Positions 1 through 9,296 are shown, counted from the stretch's first letter. The stretch is 56,002 nt of DNA from Bacillota bacterium (GCA_023411225.1 JAEYPA010000084.1:1-56002), one strand, 5' to 3'. A program made the numbers and translations. Notes: generated from the sequence alone by a model not told the origin.

Positions 1-168
1 GGGCTATTCTTAACTGGGATACCAATTCTCACTCTTTAGTATCCAGCAGTACTAGCAAAGAAAGAATGAACGAGTATAAAACCCATTATAATTGGGCACA
101 GAAAATAATATATTTAGCCGAAGTTTATGGAATAATCGAAAAAAATGTTTTCGCCTCTTGCTTCTAAG
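1..168 (+). CDS. 3' end of an unidentified gene (partial)
   Basis: An open frame (first full codon at 3) runs from the window edge to a TAA at 166-168, giving the last 55 residues of a protein that begins outside the window. The tail is hydrophilic, with a segment reading YNWAQKIIYLAEVYGIIEKN, which looks like a helical C-terminus. The frame runs into the stem-loop at 143-182, which would terminate it. It converges on the StiP operon. I do not recognise the family; it could also be a chance frame, because only 165 bases are visible. Confidence 0.4.
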
Positions 169-182
169 AGGTGAAAACATTT
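143..182 (-). terminator. Bidirectional intrinsic terminator
   Basis: A 17-bp perfect or near-perfect stem (143-159 with 166-182, loop of 6) is flanked by A7 on the left and TTTTG on the right. Read on the minus strand it has a T7 tail and ends the StiP/PRTase operon; on the plus strand it would serve the partial gene at 1-168. Confidence 0.8.
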
Positions 183-191
183 TGTTCTTTA

Positions 192-1241
192 CTAGGTATC
201 TGCCATGTTTTTTATAATACCACATGCCTTGTAATGTATGAGTGGATAATATTCTATAGAAACCTTTTTTTCCTGAGCTAAGCGAATAATATGAGCCAGT
301 GCAGGATCCTCCTTATAGGTTTCATTAATTAATACCTTCCAGGGTACCCTGCGAAGCAGAACTCTGGTAGTTTCGCCAATTCCAGGCTTTATAAGATTAA
401 TGTCTTTAATCTTGTATTCTGCTGCCAGCTTTCTAACCTCATCGATTCCAAAACCCTTAGGCTTTTCTTCTTGCTTAATAGGTTTCATCATGAACTTAGA
501 CTCAATAGCATGAAGAAACTCATAGGACAGATCCACATCCTTTAACTCTTCATAATAAACAGCCCCATGAAAATCATTTTCCCCAATGATATCGCTTCTT
601 AAAAAGGTACGGCTTACTAGTCCGGACACCGTTGAGTTTAGGCAGGAACTAGGAATCAGAATGTCCTCATGAGTTCCACATAGGTCTGTAACATTGGCTG
701 GATCTGCCAATACAGCAATATCTGACAACACGCCCTTATACTTCGCAATCTCCTTTATCAGCTCATTCAAGATGGCTCCTTTGCCAATCCAACCATCCAC
801 AAACAACAAATCTTCAGGACGATGTCTCTTGAGTAAAAACTTCATGGCATTCCCATCTATTCCTTTCCCTCTGATAATAGAAATAGCATAATGCTTTACA
901 TCTTTGCCATATTTCATCTGAATATAATGTTTAAGTAGGATTCCAATTGGTATTCCGGCTCTTGCTAGGGATACTAACACCACAGTCTCTCCCTTTAATT
1001 TAATAATTTTATCAGCCAAAACTCCAACCGCCATAGCTGTCGGCTCTGAAAATTGCTCTAACGCTTCCCTATAAATCTCCATATACCTTGAACTCGGCAC
1101 ATATTCAACAGGAAGCATCTCACAATAATGTCTTCCTCCTTGTATTAGTCGTTCTCGCTCCTCTGTGGACTGCGGCTCAACAAGACCGGTTATATCCTTG
1201 AGCAAAAGAACGACATCATCCTTATGATATGAACTTCTCAT
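192..1241 (-). CDS. StiP-family protein: phosphoribosyltransferase-like/cysteine-protease-like domain with C-terminal PELOTA RNA-binding domain
   Basis: 349 aa. The body (about residues 20-250) resembles the StiP (CPSP) family, a divergent phosphoribosyltransferase-like fold once called a cysteine protease, found in tellurium-resistance (ter) stress gene clusters. The C-terminal 85 residues (from about GFGIDEVRKL to the end) resemble the PELOTA/L7Ae-type RNA-binding domain normally attached to this family. In published comparative work these proteins were predicted to belong to a ter-linked nucleotide/RNA-related stress response; the reaction is unknown. The start ATG overlaps the stop of the upstream PRTase gene (TAATG), so the two are translationally coupled. 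No terD, terC, HAD or ATP-grasp genes, the usual partners, are visible in the window. Family assignment is by eye; function is inference. Confidence 0.75.
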   Translation of the reverse strand: MRSSYHKDDVVLLLKDITGLVEPQSTEERERLIQGGRHYCEMLPVEYVPSSRYMEIYREALEQFSEPTAMAVGVLADKIIKLKGETVVLVSLARAGIPIGILLKHYIQMKYGKDVKHYAISIIRGKGIDGNAMKFLLKRHRPEDLLFVDGWIGKGAILNELIKEIAKYKGVLSDIAVLADPANVTDLCGTHEDILIPSSCLNSTVSGLVSRTFLRSDIIGENDFHGAVYYEELKDVDLSYEFLHAIESKFMMKPIKQEEKPKGFGIDEVRKLAAEYKIKDINLIKPGIGETTRVLLRRVPWKVLINETYKEDPALAHIIRLAQEKKVSIEYYPLIHYKACGIIKNMADT

Positions 1242-2347
1242 TATTCACACCACCTAAACACAGTAACATTATCATTGCCCATAGAAGTAACCGCCTGAAG
1301 CAATGTTGTAAGTCCTATGAAAGAGTTGTCTGTTGCATCTGTAATAATAAAAACCTGATCATATCTTCCTACATCATAGATGTAGGTTTTTCTAGTTGCA
1401 TCATATAAACTTACAAGTTCAAATCTGTGATGGAGAGGATACTCATCCTCCTTACTTACTACAATAGGACTCCGGGTTGTAGCATGAAATCTTACGTTCA
1501 TGCCCAATCTTTCAATTTCTGTAGCCACAAATAAAGCCGGATACATAAATTCCTCTGTTCCAAGTACAAGAATTGTACTCTTTTTATCCAGAGTAACAAC
1601 TCCTTGAATTTGTTCCCACAAACTATTGCAGGCACAGAAGTAAGCTTCACCATTTACGCATCTTCTAGCATCTAGATAGCCTGTAACCTTGTTTATACTT
1701 ACCTTTTGATTACCCTGAGTTCCTGTCATTTTATCATATCTTCCATTGCCACTATATAATTCCGCCCTCTTGGTATAGGAACTATGGTCTGTTTTTAATA
1801 GATAATGTATATTAATGTCACGCGAGAAATAATTGGAAAGAGAATTCTGATCCATACCATTCATTAAAGACACCACGGAGTATTGAACTTTACCCGGGTA
1901 TTGTTTTTGAAGAAGATTAATAATATCTAATATAGTATTTCCGGTTGTAATCTCATCCTCTACAAATACAATTCTATCAACTAAACCAATTTCTTGTTCT
2001 ATGTCCTGTTTCACAAGTTTTTGCTCCGTTGCATGGCTATGGGATTCAGTAAAATACAGGTAATCCGCTCCCTCTAGATTTTCTCTTGTTGTCTGTATGT
2101 ACTCAGTATTAAGATCCACTGCCAGCCTAGCTCCAATAGTAGTTGCTGTCTCTGCAAAGCCTACCAGCAGAAGTCTTTCTCCCTTATATGTACTCCTTAT
2201 TATATCTGCCAATGTATCAAATATCGCAAAGGCTTCTTTAGGACTTACAGGGATGTGTTTTCCCTGTAGCCTATTTACAACTATATAATTTCTTTTTTTA
2301 TTATTTTCCCTTTTCGCAATTCTTACAATATCTTTTTCTTTATACAT
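1241..2347 (-). CDS. Phosphoribosyltransferase with C-terminal TRSP domain (ter-associated)
   Basis: About 368 aa. The N-terminal half is an orotate-PRTase-like domain with the PRPP-binding loop visible as VFVEDEITTGNT at about residue 130. The C-terminal part (about 250-350) carries the TRSP signature (HATTRSPIVV), the domain named for attachment to this PRTase group in ter gene clusters. I chose the ATG at 2347 with GTGAGG 5 nt upstream; a GTG at 2353 in the same frame is the alternative. It precedes and overlaps the StiP gene. Members were predicted to make nucleoside-like molecules or act on nucleotides in stress; no experimental role is claimed here. Confidence 0.75.
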   Translation of the reverse strand: MYKEKDIVRIAKRENNKKRNYIVVNRLQGKHIPVSPKEAFAIFDTLADIIRSTYKGERLLLVGFAETATTIGARLAVDLNTEYIQTTRENLEGADYLYFTESHSHATEQKLVKQDIEQEIGLVDRIVFVEDEITTGNTILDIINLLQKQYPGKVQYSVVSLMNGMDQNSLSNYFSRDINIHYLLKTDHSSYTKRAELYSGNGRYDKMTGTQGNQKVSINKVTGYLDARRCVNGEAYFCACNSLWEQIQGVVTLDKKSTILVLGTEEFMYPALFVATEIERLGMNVRFHATTRSPIVVSKEDEYPLHHRFELVSLYDATRKTYIYDVGRYDQVFIITDATDNSFIGLTTLLQAVTSMGNDNVTVFRWCE

Positions 2348-2364
2348 ATCCACCTCACCCTATT

Positions 2365-2964
2365 TTATCGAAGTCTTTTTCCCTCGTATCTCACTCTTGT
2401 CTCCAGGTAGTACATTACAGACTCATATTGATCCATAATATCTCCTTCCGAGAGGCTATAATCCATAGAAATTGCAATTGTCTGAAGTATCTGTGGTGTC
2501 AGTCGTTTCTTCATAGACTGAAGAACCTGAATTTTATCTTCATAAGAGTTTGCCTCCAAAAAGCGCATTAAATCTGGATTCACCTGTTCATTTTCACACG
2601 AAATCTCAGGTTGGGAGGTGGGTTTTGTTATTGAAGTCGCCAGCTTTGCTGTCTCTAACTTTGAAGTTGCCTTCTGTGTTGGCTGTGGCTGTGTTGGCTG
2701 TGGCTGTTTTTCCTCTGCCTTTTCCTGTAGCACGAATTCCACCTGTTCAAAACGATATCGCTGGCGTACCTCTGGATATTTGACATGATCAACTTCACTG
2801 ACAAACATGTCATATGGCCTAACATATACTTTATAGTCCCCATAAAGTGCCTGATATACCACCATTTGTTCCCTAGTTTCGCTGTGGATTGCTACTGCAA
2901 CTATCTGGTATAAATGATTCTTAAAATGTCTATAAAACTGTCCCGGTTTGACTTCCCGACTCAT
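2365..2964 (-). CDS. DUF1653 protein with Pro/Gln/Thr linker and helical C-terminal extension
   Basis: 199 aa from the ATG at 2964, which has GAGGTG 6 nt upstream; the in-frame ATG at 2982 lacks a ribosome site. Residues 5-70 match the DUF1653 pattern (PGQFYRHFKNHLYQIV, then QMVVYQALYGDYKVYVRP and MFVSEVD), a small beta domain of unknown function usually standing alone at 70-80 residues. Here it is extended by a low-complexity linker with a tandem QPQPT repeat and a 75-residue predicted helical tail. It lies 29 bp after engB and 11 bp before the PRTase gene, so it is probably co-transcribed with both. Confidence 0.7.
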   Translation of the reverse strand: MSREVKPGQFYRHFKNHLYQIVAVAIHSETREQMVVYQALYGDYKVYVRPYDMFVSEVDHVKYPEVRQRYRFEQVEFVLQEKAEEKQPQPTQPQPTQKATSKLETAKLATSITKPTSQPEISCENEQVNPDLMRFLEANSYEDKIQVLQSMKKRLTPQILQTIAISMDYSLSEGDIMDQYESVMYYLETRVRYEGKRLR

Positions 2965-2992
2965 CTTCCTCACCTCTGTCATTATTTATCTG

Positions 2993-3610
2993 TTAATTCT
3001 TAGTCTCCTCTTCCACTATATAATACTCATTATAATAATCCATAATGTACTCCCATATTTCATCTCTTCCTTGCTTGGTTACGCTGGAAAATGGAATCAC
3101 CGGTGTTCCCTCTACAACATTCAACCCATTTTTCAGCATCTTAATATGCTTTTGTACCTGGCTACGGTTAATCTTATCCAGCTTTGTGGCAATGACAATA
3201 GGATTATAGCCATGATGTACAATCCATTCGTACATATTACGATCGTTGGCAGAAGGTTCATGTCGAATATCTATCAAAAGAAACACAATTCGAAGCTGCT
3301 TAGAATTAAGTAGATACCTTTCAATTAATTTACCCCACTGCTCCTTCATTTTTTCTGACACCTTAGCATACCCATACCCTGGCAGATCCACAAAATAAAG
3401 GAATTCATTAATATTATAGAAGTTTATAGTCTGGGTTTTGCCTGGCTGGGAAGAGGTTCTAGCATAGGATTTACGATTCATTAAGCCATTAATAAGACTG
3501 GATTTGCCGACATTAGACTTCCCCGCAAAGGCAATCTCCATCTTATCATTATCCGGAAGTGTGCTGGTAATACCACATACCGTTTCCAAATTCACGCTTT
3601 TTATATGCAT
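2993..3610 (-). CDS. engB: Ribosome-biogenesis GTPase EngB (YihA/YsxC)
   Basis: 205 aa, the usual length. It is a TRAFAC-class GTPase needed for late assembly of the 50S subunit. The G motifs are in order: G1 GKSNVGKSS (about residue 30), G3 DLPGYG (about 75) and G4 TKLDK (about 142). The start has AAAGGA upstream. It follows lon by 29 bp; a lon-engB pair is common in Firmicutes, and the spacing supports co-transcription. Confidence 0.95.
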   Translation of the reverse strand: MHIKSVNLETVCGITSTLPDNDKMEIAFAGKSNVGKSSLINGLMNRKSYARTSSQPGKTQTINFYNINEFLYFVDLPGYGYAKVSEKMKEQWGKLIERYLLNSKQLRIVFLLIDIRHEPSANDRNMYEWIVHHGYNPIVIATKLDKINRSQVQKHIKMLKNGLNVVEGTPVIPFSSVTKQGRDEIWEYIMDYYNEYYIVEEETKN

Positions 3611-3639
3611 GTTGTTTCCTTTCTATCTCTCACAAATGC

Positions 3640-5955
3640 TTATTTTACAAAGGCATAGTCAATTACTTGAGTCATATTATCCACAAATTTAATATTGATA
3701 TTCTCTTTGATTTCATCTGCAATGTCTTCCACATCCTTGCGATTTTCTGTTGGAACTAACACTGTAGAGATCCTAGCTGTCTTGGCCGCTAGAATCTTTT
3801 CCTTAAGCCCACCAATAGGAAGGACTTTACCACGCAAAGTGATTTCACCAGTCATAGCTAGGTCCGCTCGGACCTTTGTATTGGTAATTGCTGATAACAC
3901 AGCGGTTGCCATTGTAATCCCGGCGCTTGGGCCATCCTTAGGGGTTGCTCCCTCTGGAATATGGATGTGAATATCCTTCTTTTCAAAGTAATCTTCCTCA
4001 ATACCATATTTTTCACTAATTGAACGGACATAGCTGATACCTGTTTTGGCAGATTCCTTCATGACATCCCCAAGACGTCCTGTAAGTTCCAATCTTCCCC
4101 TACCTGGCATATCATTTACTTCTATCTGGAGGGTATCTCCCCCTACTTCTGTCCAGGCAAGACCTCTTACGATACCTACTTCATCCTCTTTATTCCTAAG
4201 CTCTACTGTATAACGTTGCTTGCCTAAATATTTCTCCAGGTTTTTATCCGTAATACGAACTATCTCTACACCATCATTTACTATTTCCTTAGCAGCCTTT
4301 CTGCAAATTGTTCCAAGCTTACGTTCTAGATTACGAACACCGGCTTCTCTTGTATAGCCTATAATAATTCGCTCCAAAGCTTTCTTGGATATATTTAACT
4401 GCTTACGTTTTAAGCCGTTTTGCTTCATTACTTTCTTAAGAAGATGCTCTTTGGCAATATGCTCCTTCTCATTCTGAGTGTAGCTAGATACCTCAATAAT
4501 CTCCATACGATCTAAAAGTGGTCTTGGGATAGTCTGTAATGTATTAGCTGTAGCTATAAACAGAACCTCTGATAGATCAATAGGTTCTTCCACAAAGTGA
4601 TCCACAAAATGACTGTTTTGTTCACTGTCAAGCACCTCTAAAAGTGCACTAAAGGTGTCTCCCTTATAATCATTGCTTACCTTATCAATCTCATCTAATA
4701 GCATTAAAGGGTTTTTCACCTTAGCCTGCTTTAACCCATTCACAAGTCGTCCTGGCATTGCTCCAATATAGGTTCTTCGATGGCCTCTAATCTCGGCTTC
4801 ATCTCGGACCCCACCCAGACAAATTCGTATATATGGTTTATTTAACGCCTCTGCAACGCTTTTTGCGATGGAAGTCTTACCGGTTCCCGGAGGACCTACA
4901 AGACAAAGAATTTGACTTTGTCCCTTTTTTGTCAGTGTGCGAACTGCCAGAGATTCTAATACACGCTCCTTCACATTTTCCAACCCATAATGTTGTTCCT
5001 TCAGAATCTTTTCTGCTCTCTTTAAATCGTTGTTATCTTTGCCTGTTTTGTCCCATGGAAGCACCAGTAAGTTCTCTATATAGTTTCGTATTACTGCACT
5101 TTCAGATGGGCTAGAGGAGCTATTACGAAAACGTTCTATCTCTCGCTTAATTCTATCTTTTACTTGCTCAGAAGCTTGAAGTTCTTCTAACTGTCGCTGA
5201 TATCGCTCTATGTCAGTATCCACAGATGTCTCACCTAATTCTTCACGAATCAGCTTCAACTGCTCTCTCATGACATATTCCTTCTGGTTCCTGTCTACTT
5301 TTTCTTTAACCTTTTCCTGAAAATCCTTCTTTATTTTCAATAGCTCTATCTCATTAGCAAGGATGACAGCAAGCATATTGTAACGACGCTTTGAATCTGT
5401 CTCCTGTAACAGACGAATGCGACTCTCAAAACCAAGGGGTATACTAGCCTCTATCTCAGTAGCAAGAGTTTCCAGACTATCTGCTTCCATCAAGGTTGCC
5501 ACTACACTTTTTCCCACGGCATCACTGACAGTACAAAATACCTCAATGAGGTCCTTTAGACTATATAAAAGGGCTTTTTCCTCAAGCGGTTCAAGGGAAG
5601 TCTGTAACTCCTCTACCTCTTCTACAACCCCCTCCATATAAGGATTATCTTGAGTCAGCTCCATAAGAGCTCCTCGTTTTTCTGCAGAAACCATTACTCG
5701 AACAATGTTGTTGGGTAGCTTTATCACTTGTCGAATCAACGCTATAGTACCAATCGGAAATAGGTCCTCTATCTCAGGTCGATCTATCTGTGGATCCTTT
5801 TGTGTAACCAGAAGAACCCTCTGTCCTTGCTTCATCGCCATATTAATGGCTTCTATAGTCATATCTCTATTTACATCAAAATGGACTAGCATCTGTGGCA
5901 GCACTACCATTCCCCGTAACGCCACTACAGGCAAAATTATCTTTTTGTTGACCAT
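3640..5955 (-). CDS. lon: ATP-dependent protease Lon
   Basis: 771 aa from the ATG at 5955, preceded by AGAGGAG at 8 nt; a longer frame reaching 5997 runs back through the upstream terminator and is not used. The order is N-terminal substrate-binding domain (starting IILPVVALRGMVVLPQ), coiled-coil linker, AAA+ domain with Walker A GPPGTGKTS and Walker B PLMLLDEID, then the S16 protease domain with the catalytic serine in PKDGPSAGIT and a downstream Lys. Lon degrades misfolded and regulatory proteins in the cytoplasm. It sits downstream of clpX, separated by a hairpin at 5980-6008 that could reduce read-through. Confidence 0.97.
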   Translation of the reverse strand: MVNKKIILPVVALRGMVVLPQMLVHFDVNRDMTIEAINMAMKQGQRVLLVTQKDPQIDRPEIEDLFPIGTIALIRQVIKLPNNIVRVMVSAEKRGALMELTQDNPYMEGVVEEVEELQTSLEPLEEKALLYSLKDLIEVFCTVSDAVGKSVVATLMEADSLETLATEIEASIPLGFESRIRLLQETDSKRRYNMLAVILANEIELLKIKKDFQEKVKEKVDRNQKEYVMREQLKLIREELGETSVDTDIERYQRQLEELQASEQVKDRIKREIERFRNSSSSPSESAVIRNYIENLLVLPWDKTGKDNNDLKRAEKILKEQHYGLENVKERVLESLAVRTLTKKGQSQILCLVGPPGTGKTSIAKSVAEALNKPYIRICLGGVRDEAEIRGHRRTYIGAMPGRLVNGLKQAKVKNPLMLLDEIDKVSNDYKGDTFSALLEVLDSEQNSHFVDHFVEEPIDLSEVLFIATANTLQTIPRPLLDRMEIIEVSSYTQNEKEHIAKEHLLKKVMKQNGLKRKQLNISKKALERIIIGYTREAGVRNLERKLGTICRKAAKEIVNDGVEIVRITDKNLEKYLGKQRYTVELRNKEDEVGIVRGLAWTEVGGDTLQIEVNDMPGRGRLELTGRLGDVMKESAKTGISYVRSISEKYGIEEDYFEKKDIHIHIPEGATPKDGPSAGITMATAVLSAITNTKVRADLAMTGEITLRGKVLPIGGLKEKILAAKTARISTVLVPTENRKDVEDIADEIKENINIKFVDNMTQVIDYAFVK

Positions 5956-5979
5956 ACTATATTCTCCTCTTAAACCAAA

Positions 5980-6008
5980 GAGCCCCTGCAAAAACATTGC
6001 AAAGGCTC
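5980..6008 (-). terminator. Hairpin between clpX and lon (terminator or attenuator)
   Basis: On the minus strand an 11-bp stem (GAGCCTTTGCA pairing with TGCAGGGGCTC, with two G-U pairs) and a 7-nt loop are followed by TTTGGTTT. It starts within the clpX stop region and ends 25 nt before the lon start. The interrupted T tail suggests partial rather than full termination. Confidence 0.5.
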
Positions 6009-6014
6009 ATTTAC

Positions 6015-7310
6015 TTATGCTATTTCACCATTATTTTTCTTTATAGGCTTTTTAGTAGTAAGAGCCTTTCTAGGTTTTTCATCATCAGAAAGTACTAATT
6101 CAGGTTCGCCCTTTCCTTCCACTGCATCCTTAGTAATGATACACTTTCTAACTCTATTGTTAGAAGGAATGTTGTACATAGTTTCCATCATAGTAGATTC
6201 CATAATGGAACGTAACCCTCTGGCACCAGTTTTTCTTTCGTAGGATTTCTTGGCAATTGCTTTTATTGCCTCAGCTGAAAATTCTAACTCCACACCATCT
6301 AACTCAAAAAGCTTATGATATTGCTTTACAATGGCATTCTTTGGTTCAGTAAGAATACGTACAAGCGCAGGCTCATCCAATAAATCCAGACTTACCGTTA
6401 CAGGTACACGACCTACAAATTCAGGAATCATGCCATATTTAACAAAGTCACCTGGTAGTACTTTCTTAAATAGTTCGCCTACGTTTTCTTTATTTCTTAA
6501 TCCAAGCTCAGCATTAAAGCCAATGGACTTTTGTCCAATTCTGGATTCAATAATCTTCTCTAAGCCATCAAAAGCTCCACCACAGATAAACAATATATTA
6601 GTTGTATCGATCTGTATAAATTCCTGATGTGGATGCTTCCTTCCACCCTGAGGTGGTACGCTAGCTACTGTGCCTTCCAAAATCTTAAGCAAGGCCTGTT
6701 GAACACCTTCACCGGATACGTCTCTTGTAATAGACATATTCTCTGATTTTCTAGTAATCTTATCTATCTCATCGATATATATAATACCGTATTCTGCGCG
6801 TTCAATATCATAATCAGCTGCTTGAATAATCTTTAATAAGATATTTTCAACATCTTCGCCAACATAACCAGCCTCTGTAAGTGCAGTTGCATCTGCAATG
6901 GCAAATGGAACATTTAAAAGTTTAGCAAGAGTCTGGGCTAAAAAAGTTTTACCACTACCGGTAGGGCCTACCATGATAAAATTGCTCTTCTGTAACTCTA
7001 CATCTAAATCCTTCTCCGCTAACACACGCTTATAGTGATTATAAACGGCTACGGACAATACTTTTTTTGCTTCATCCTGTCCAATAACATATTGATCTAG
7101 GAACTCTTTGATTTCTTGTGGTTTTAACAGGTTAATCTCATTATTATTCACAACATCTTCAAACTCTTCTTCTATAATCTCAGAACATATCTCGATACAT
7201 TCATCACAGATATATACATTGGGTCCCGCAATCAGTTTACGTACCTGATCCTGTGTCTTATTACAGAAAGAGCATCTTAGTTGTTTGTGTTCCTCTGTAC
7301 GATTGGCCAT
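6015..7310 (-). CDS. clpX: Clp protease ATP-binding subunit ClpX
   Basis: 431 aa, full length. The N-terminal zinc-binding domain shows CSFC and CDEC pairs (about residues 14-40). The AAA+ module has Walker A GPTGSGKT, Walker B IIYIDEID, the GYVGEDVE pore/channel motif, and sensor-2 GARGLRS. ClpX unfolds substrates and feeds them to ClpP, whose gene lies 73 bp upstream. The start has GAGGTG at a normal distance. Its tail beyond residue 405 (KKPIKKNNGE) is a typical variable Lys-rich end. Confidence 0.97.
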   Translation of the reverse strand: MANRTEEHKQLRCSFCNKTQDQVRKLIAGPNVYICDECIEICSEIIEEEFEDVVNNNEINLLKPQEIKEFLDQYVIGQDEAKKVLSVAVYNHYKRVLAEKDLDVELQKSNFIMVGPTGSGKTFLAQTLAKLLNVPFAIADATALTEAGYVGEDVENILLKIIQAADYDIERAEYGIIYIDEIDKITRKSENMSITRDVSGEGVQQALLKILEGTVASVPPQGGRKHPHQEFIQIDTTNILFICGGAFDGLEKIIESRIGQKSIGFNAELGLRNKENVGELFKKVLPGDFVKYGMIPEFVGRVPVTVSLDLLDEPALVRILTEPKNAIVKQYHKLFELDGVELEFSAEAIKAIAKKSYERKTGARGLRSIMESTMMETMYNIPSNNRVRKCIITKDAVEGKGEPELVLSDDEKPRKALTTKKPIKKNNGEIA

Positions 7311-7334
7311 GATTATTCACCTCTATTCTAATGA

Positions 7335-7362
7335 GCTGCACCCAAAATAATTCAGGTGCAGC
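7335..7362 (-). other. Intercistronic hairpin between clpP and clpX
   Basis: GCTGCACC and its complement form an 8-9 bp stem with a 10-nt loop and no T tail, so it is unlikely to terminate. It may stabilise or separate the clpP and clpX messages. Confidence 0.35.
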
Positions 7363-7383
7363 CTATCTTACTTGTTACAACTA

Positions 7384-7968
7384 TTACTGACGTTTTGTAA
7401 TAATATTATCTATTATACCGTATGCCTTTGCTTCCTCAGAATCCATGTAATTATCACGTTCTGTATCAATCTCAACCTTCTCTACAGGCTGACCTGTGTT
7501 AGCAGCAAGCATCTCATTCAATCGTCTCTTACTCTTTAAAATATAATCTGCAACAATCTTAATATCCGTTGCCTGACCTTTTGCACCACCGGATGGCTGG
7601 TGAATCATAATCTCAGAATTAGGAAGGGCGTAACGTTTGCCTTTTGCACCACCTGCTAACAGGAATGCTCCCATACTGGCAGCTAAACCTACACAAATTG
7701 TTGACACATCACATTTAATAAAGTTCATAGTATCATAAATAGCCATACCAGCTGAAACTGAGCCACCTGGACTATTGATATATAATTGAATGTCTTTGTT
7801 TGGATCCTCTGACTCCAGGAATAGTAACTGGGCAATTATCACACTAGCAGATACATCAGTTACCTCTTCCCCTAAAAAGATAATTCTATCATTTAATAAA
7901 CGCGAATAAATATCGTAGGAACGTTCTCCCCTACTGGTTTGTTCTATGACATAAGGCACTAAACTCAT
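7384..7968 (-). CDS. clpP: ClpP protease subunit
   Basis: 194 aa, the standard length for this serine peptidase of the barrel-shaped Clp protease. The nucleophilic Ser is in GLAASMGAF (about residue 97), the His in MIHQP (about 122), and the Asp in the helix-rich C-terminal third. N-terminal residues SLVPYVIEQTSRGERSYD are typical. It stands between tig and clpX, the classic tig-clpP-clpX order, with GGAGG upstream. Confidence 0.97.
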   Translation of the reverse strand: MSLVPYVIEQTSRGERSYDIYSRLLNDRIIFLGEEVTDVSASVIIAQLLFLESEDPNKDIQLYINSPGGSVSAGMAIYDTMNFIKCDVSTICVGLAASMGAFLLAGGAKGKRYALPNSEIMIHQPSGGAKGQATDIKIVADYILKSKRRLNEMLAANTGQPVEKVEIDTERDNYMDSEEAKAYGIIDNIITKRQ

Positions 7969-8012
7969 ACTATTACCTCCTTCTAGTTGAATGTCTATTC
8001 TGCAAAATAATA

Positions 8013-9296
8013 TTAGATTTCTTTTGCTTCAGCAGCAACTAGATCTACTGCTTTTTGAACAGCAAGATCCATCTTCATATCAGCTATCTGTGGAGCAATT
8101 AATTCTCTAACTTTATCAGCTTCCATCTGATAGTTTTTAGCCATTTCTTCGATTTCTTTTGTTACTTCATCTTCAGAAACCTCAATATTCTCAGCTTTAA
8201 CAATGGCTTCTAATACTAAACGGCTTTGAATTCTCTTCATTGCCTGTGGTTTAATATTCTCAAGAAATTTGTTTGAGTCCATTCCGGTAAACTGGAAATA
8301 CTGTTCAACAGATAAGCCCTGGCTTTGTAATCTCTGAGCGAACTCATTTGCCATCTGCTTAACCTGAGTATCTAACATAGCATCCGGAATTTCCATAGTG
8401 GCATTTTCAATAATCTTATCCACAATAGCATCTTCCTTAGCGGTCTTAGCAGCTTTTTCTTTCTTCTCTACAAGACCTTTCTTTAAATCTTCTTTGTATT
8501 CTGCTAATGTATCAAATTCAGAAACATCCTTTGCAAACTCATCATCTAACTCAGGAAGTTCTTTTTTCTTAATCTCTTTTACAGTTACTTTAAACAATGC
8601 TGGCTTTCCAGCAAGTTCTTTTGCCTGGTATTCCTCTGGGAAAGTAACGTTAACTTCTACTTCTTCTCCAATGTTTTTACCGATTAATTGTTCTTCAAAA
8701 TTGTCAATAAAAGAATGAGAACCGATTGTTAATGGATAATCTGTTCCTTTGCCACCTTCAAATGCAACACCATCCACGAAACCTTCAAAATCAATTACAG
8801 TCATATCTCCATCTTCAACTGCTCTGTCTTCTACAGTAAGCATTCTGGAGTTCTGCTCTCTTACTTTATCAAGTTCAGCATCCATCTCTTCTTCTGTTAC
8901 TGCAAGATCAGCTTTCTCTACTTCGATGCCTTTGTACTCACCTAACGTAACTTCAGGCTTTACTGCTACTGTAGCAGTGAAAATAAAAGATTTACCTTTT
9001 TCAATCTGTGTAACATCAATTTCAGGCTGGGAAACGATATCTAAACCGCTTTCCTTAGCTGCTGCTTCATATGCATCTGGAATAATGAAGTTAGCGGCAT
9101 CTTCGTAGAATACGCCCACGCCGTACATCTTTTCAATAATAGCACGAGGAGCTTTCCCTTTTCTAAAGCCCTGTACGTTCATCTTACCTTTATTTTTTTG
9201 ATAAGCCTTTTCAATTGCTGCTTCAAACTCTTCAGCAGTAGCTTCGATTGTAAGCTTCGCCATATTCTTTTCTAACTTTTCCACCTGTAAACTCAT
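8013..9296 (-). CDS. tig: Trigger factor (ribosome-bound chaperone and prolyl isomerase)
   Basis: 427 aa. The N-terminal ribosome-docking domain carries the signature FRKGKAPR (about residue 44). An FKBP-type PPIase domain follows (about 150-245, with DGDMTVIDFEGFVDG), then the helical C-terminal chaperone domain. It binds nascent chains at the ribosome exit. It is the first gene of the tig-clpP-clpX-lon series; an extended -10 (TG-A-TATAAT on the minus strand, 9461-9469) about 165 bp upstream is a likely promoter. Confidence 0.96.
   Translation of the reverse strand: MSLQVEKLEKNMAKLTIEATAEEFEAAIEKAYQKNKGKMNVQGFRKGKAPRAIIEKMYGVGVFYEDAANFIIPDAYEAAAKESGLDIVSQPEIDVTQIEKGKSFIFTATVAVKPEVTLGEYKGIEVEKADLAVTEEEMDAELDKVREQNSRMLTVEDRAVEDGDMTVIDFEGFVDGVAFEGGKGTDYPLTIGSHSFIDNFEEQLIGKNIGEEVEVNVTFPEEYQAKELAGKPALFKVTVKEIKKKELPELDDEFAKDVSEFDTLAEYKEDLKKGLVEKKEKAAKTAKEDAIVDKIIENATMEIPDAMLDTQVKQMANEFAQRLQSQGLSVEQYFQFTGMDSNKFLENIKPQAMKRIQSRLVLEAIVKAENIEVSEDEVTKEIEEMAKNYQMEADKVRELIAPQIADMKMDLAVQKAVDLVAAEAKEI

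Noticed and set aside
3640..5997. Lon start at 5997
   Set aside because: The extra 14 codons run back through a terminator-like hairpin and lack a ribosome site; the ATG at 5955 has AGAGGAG and matches the family N-terminus.
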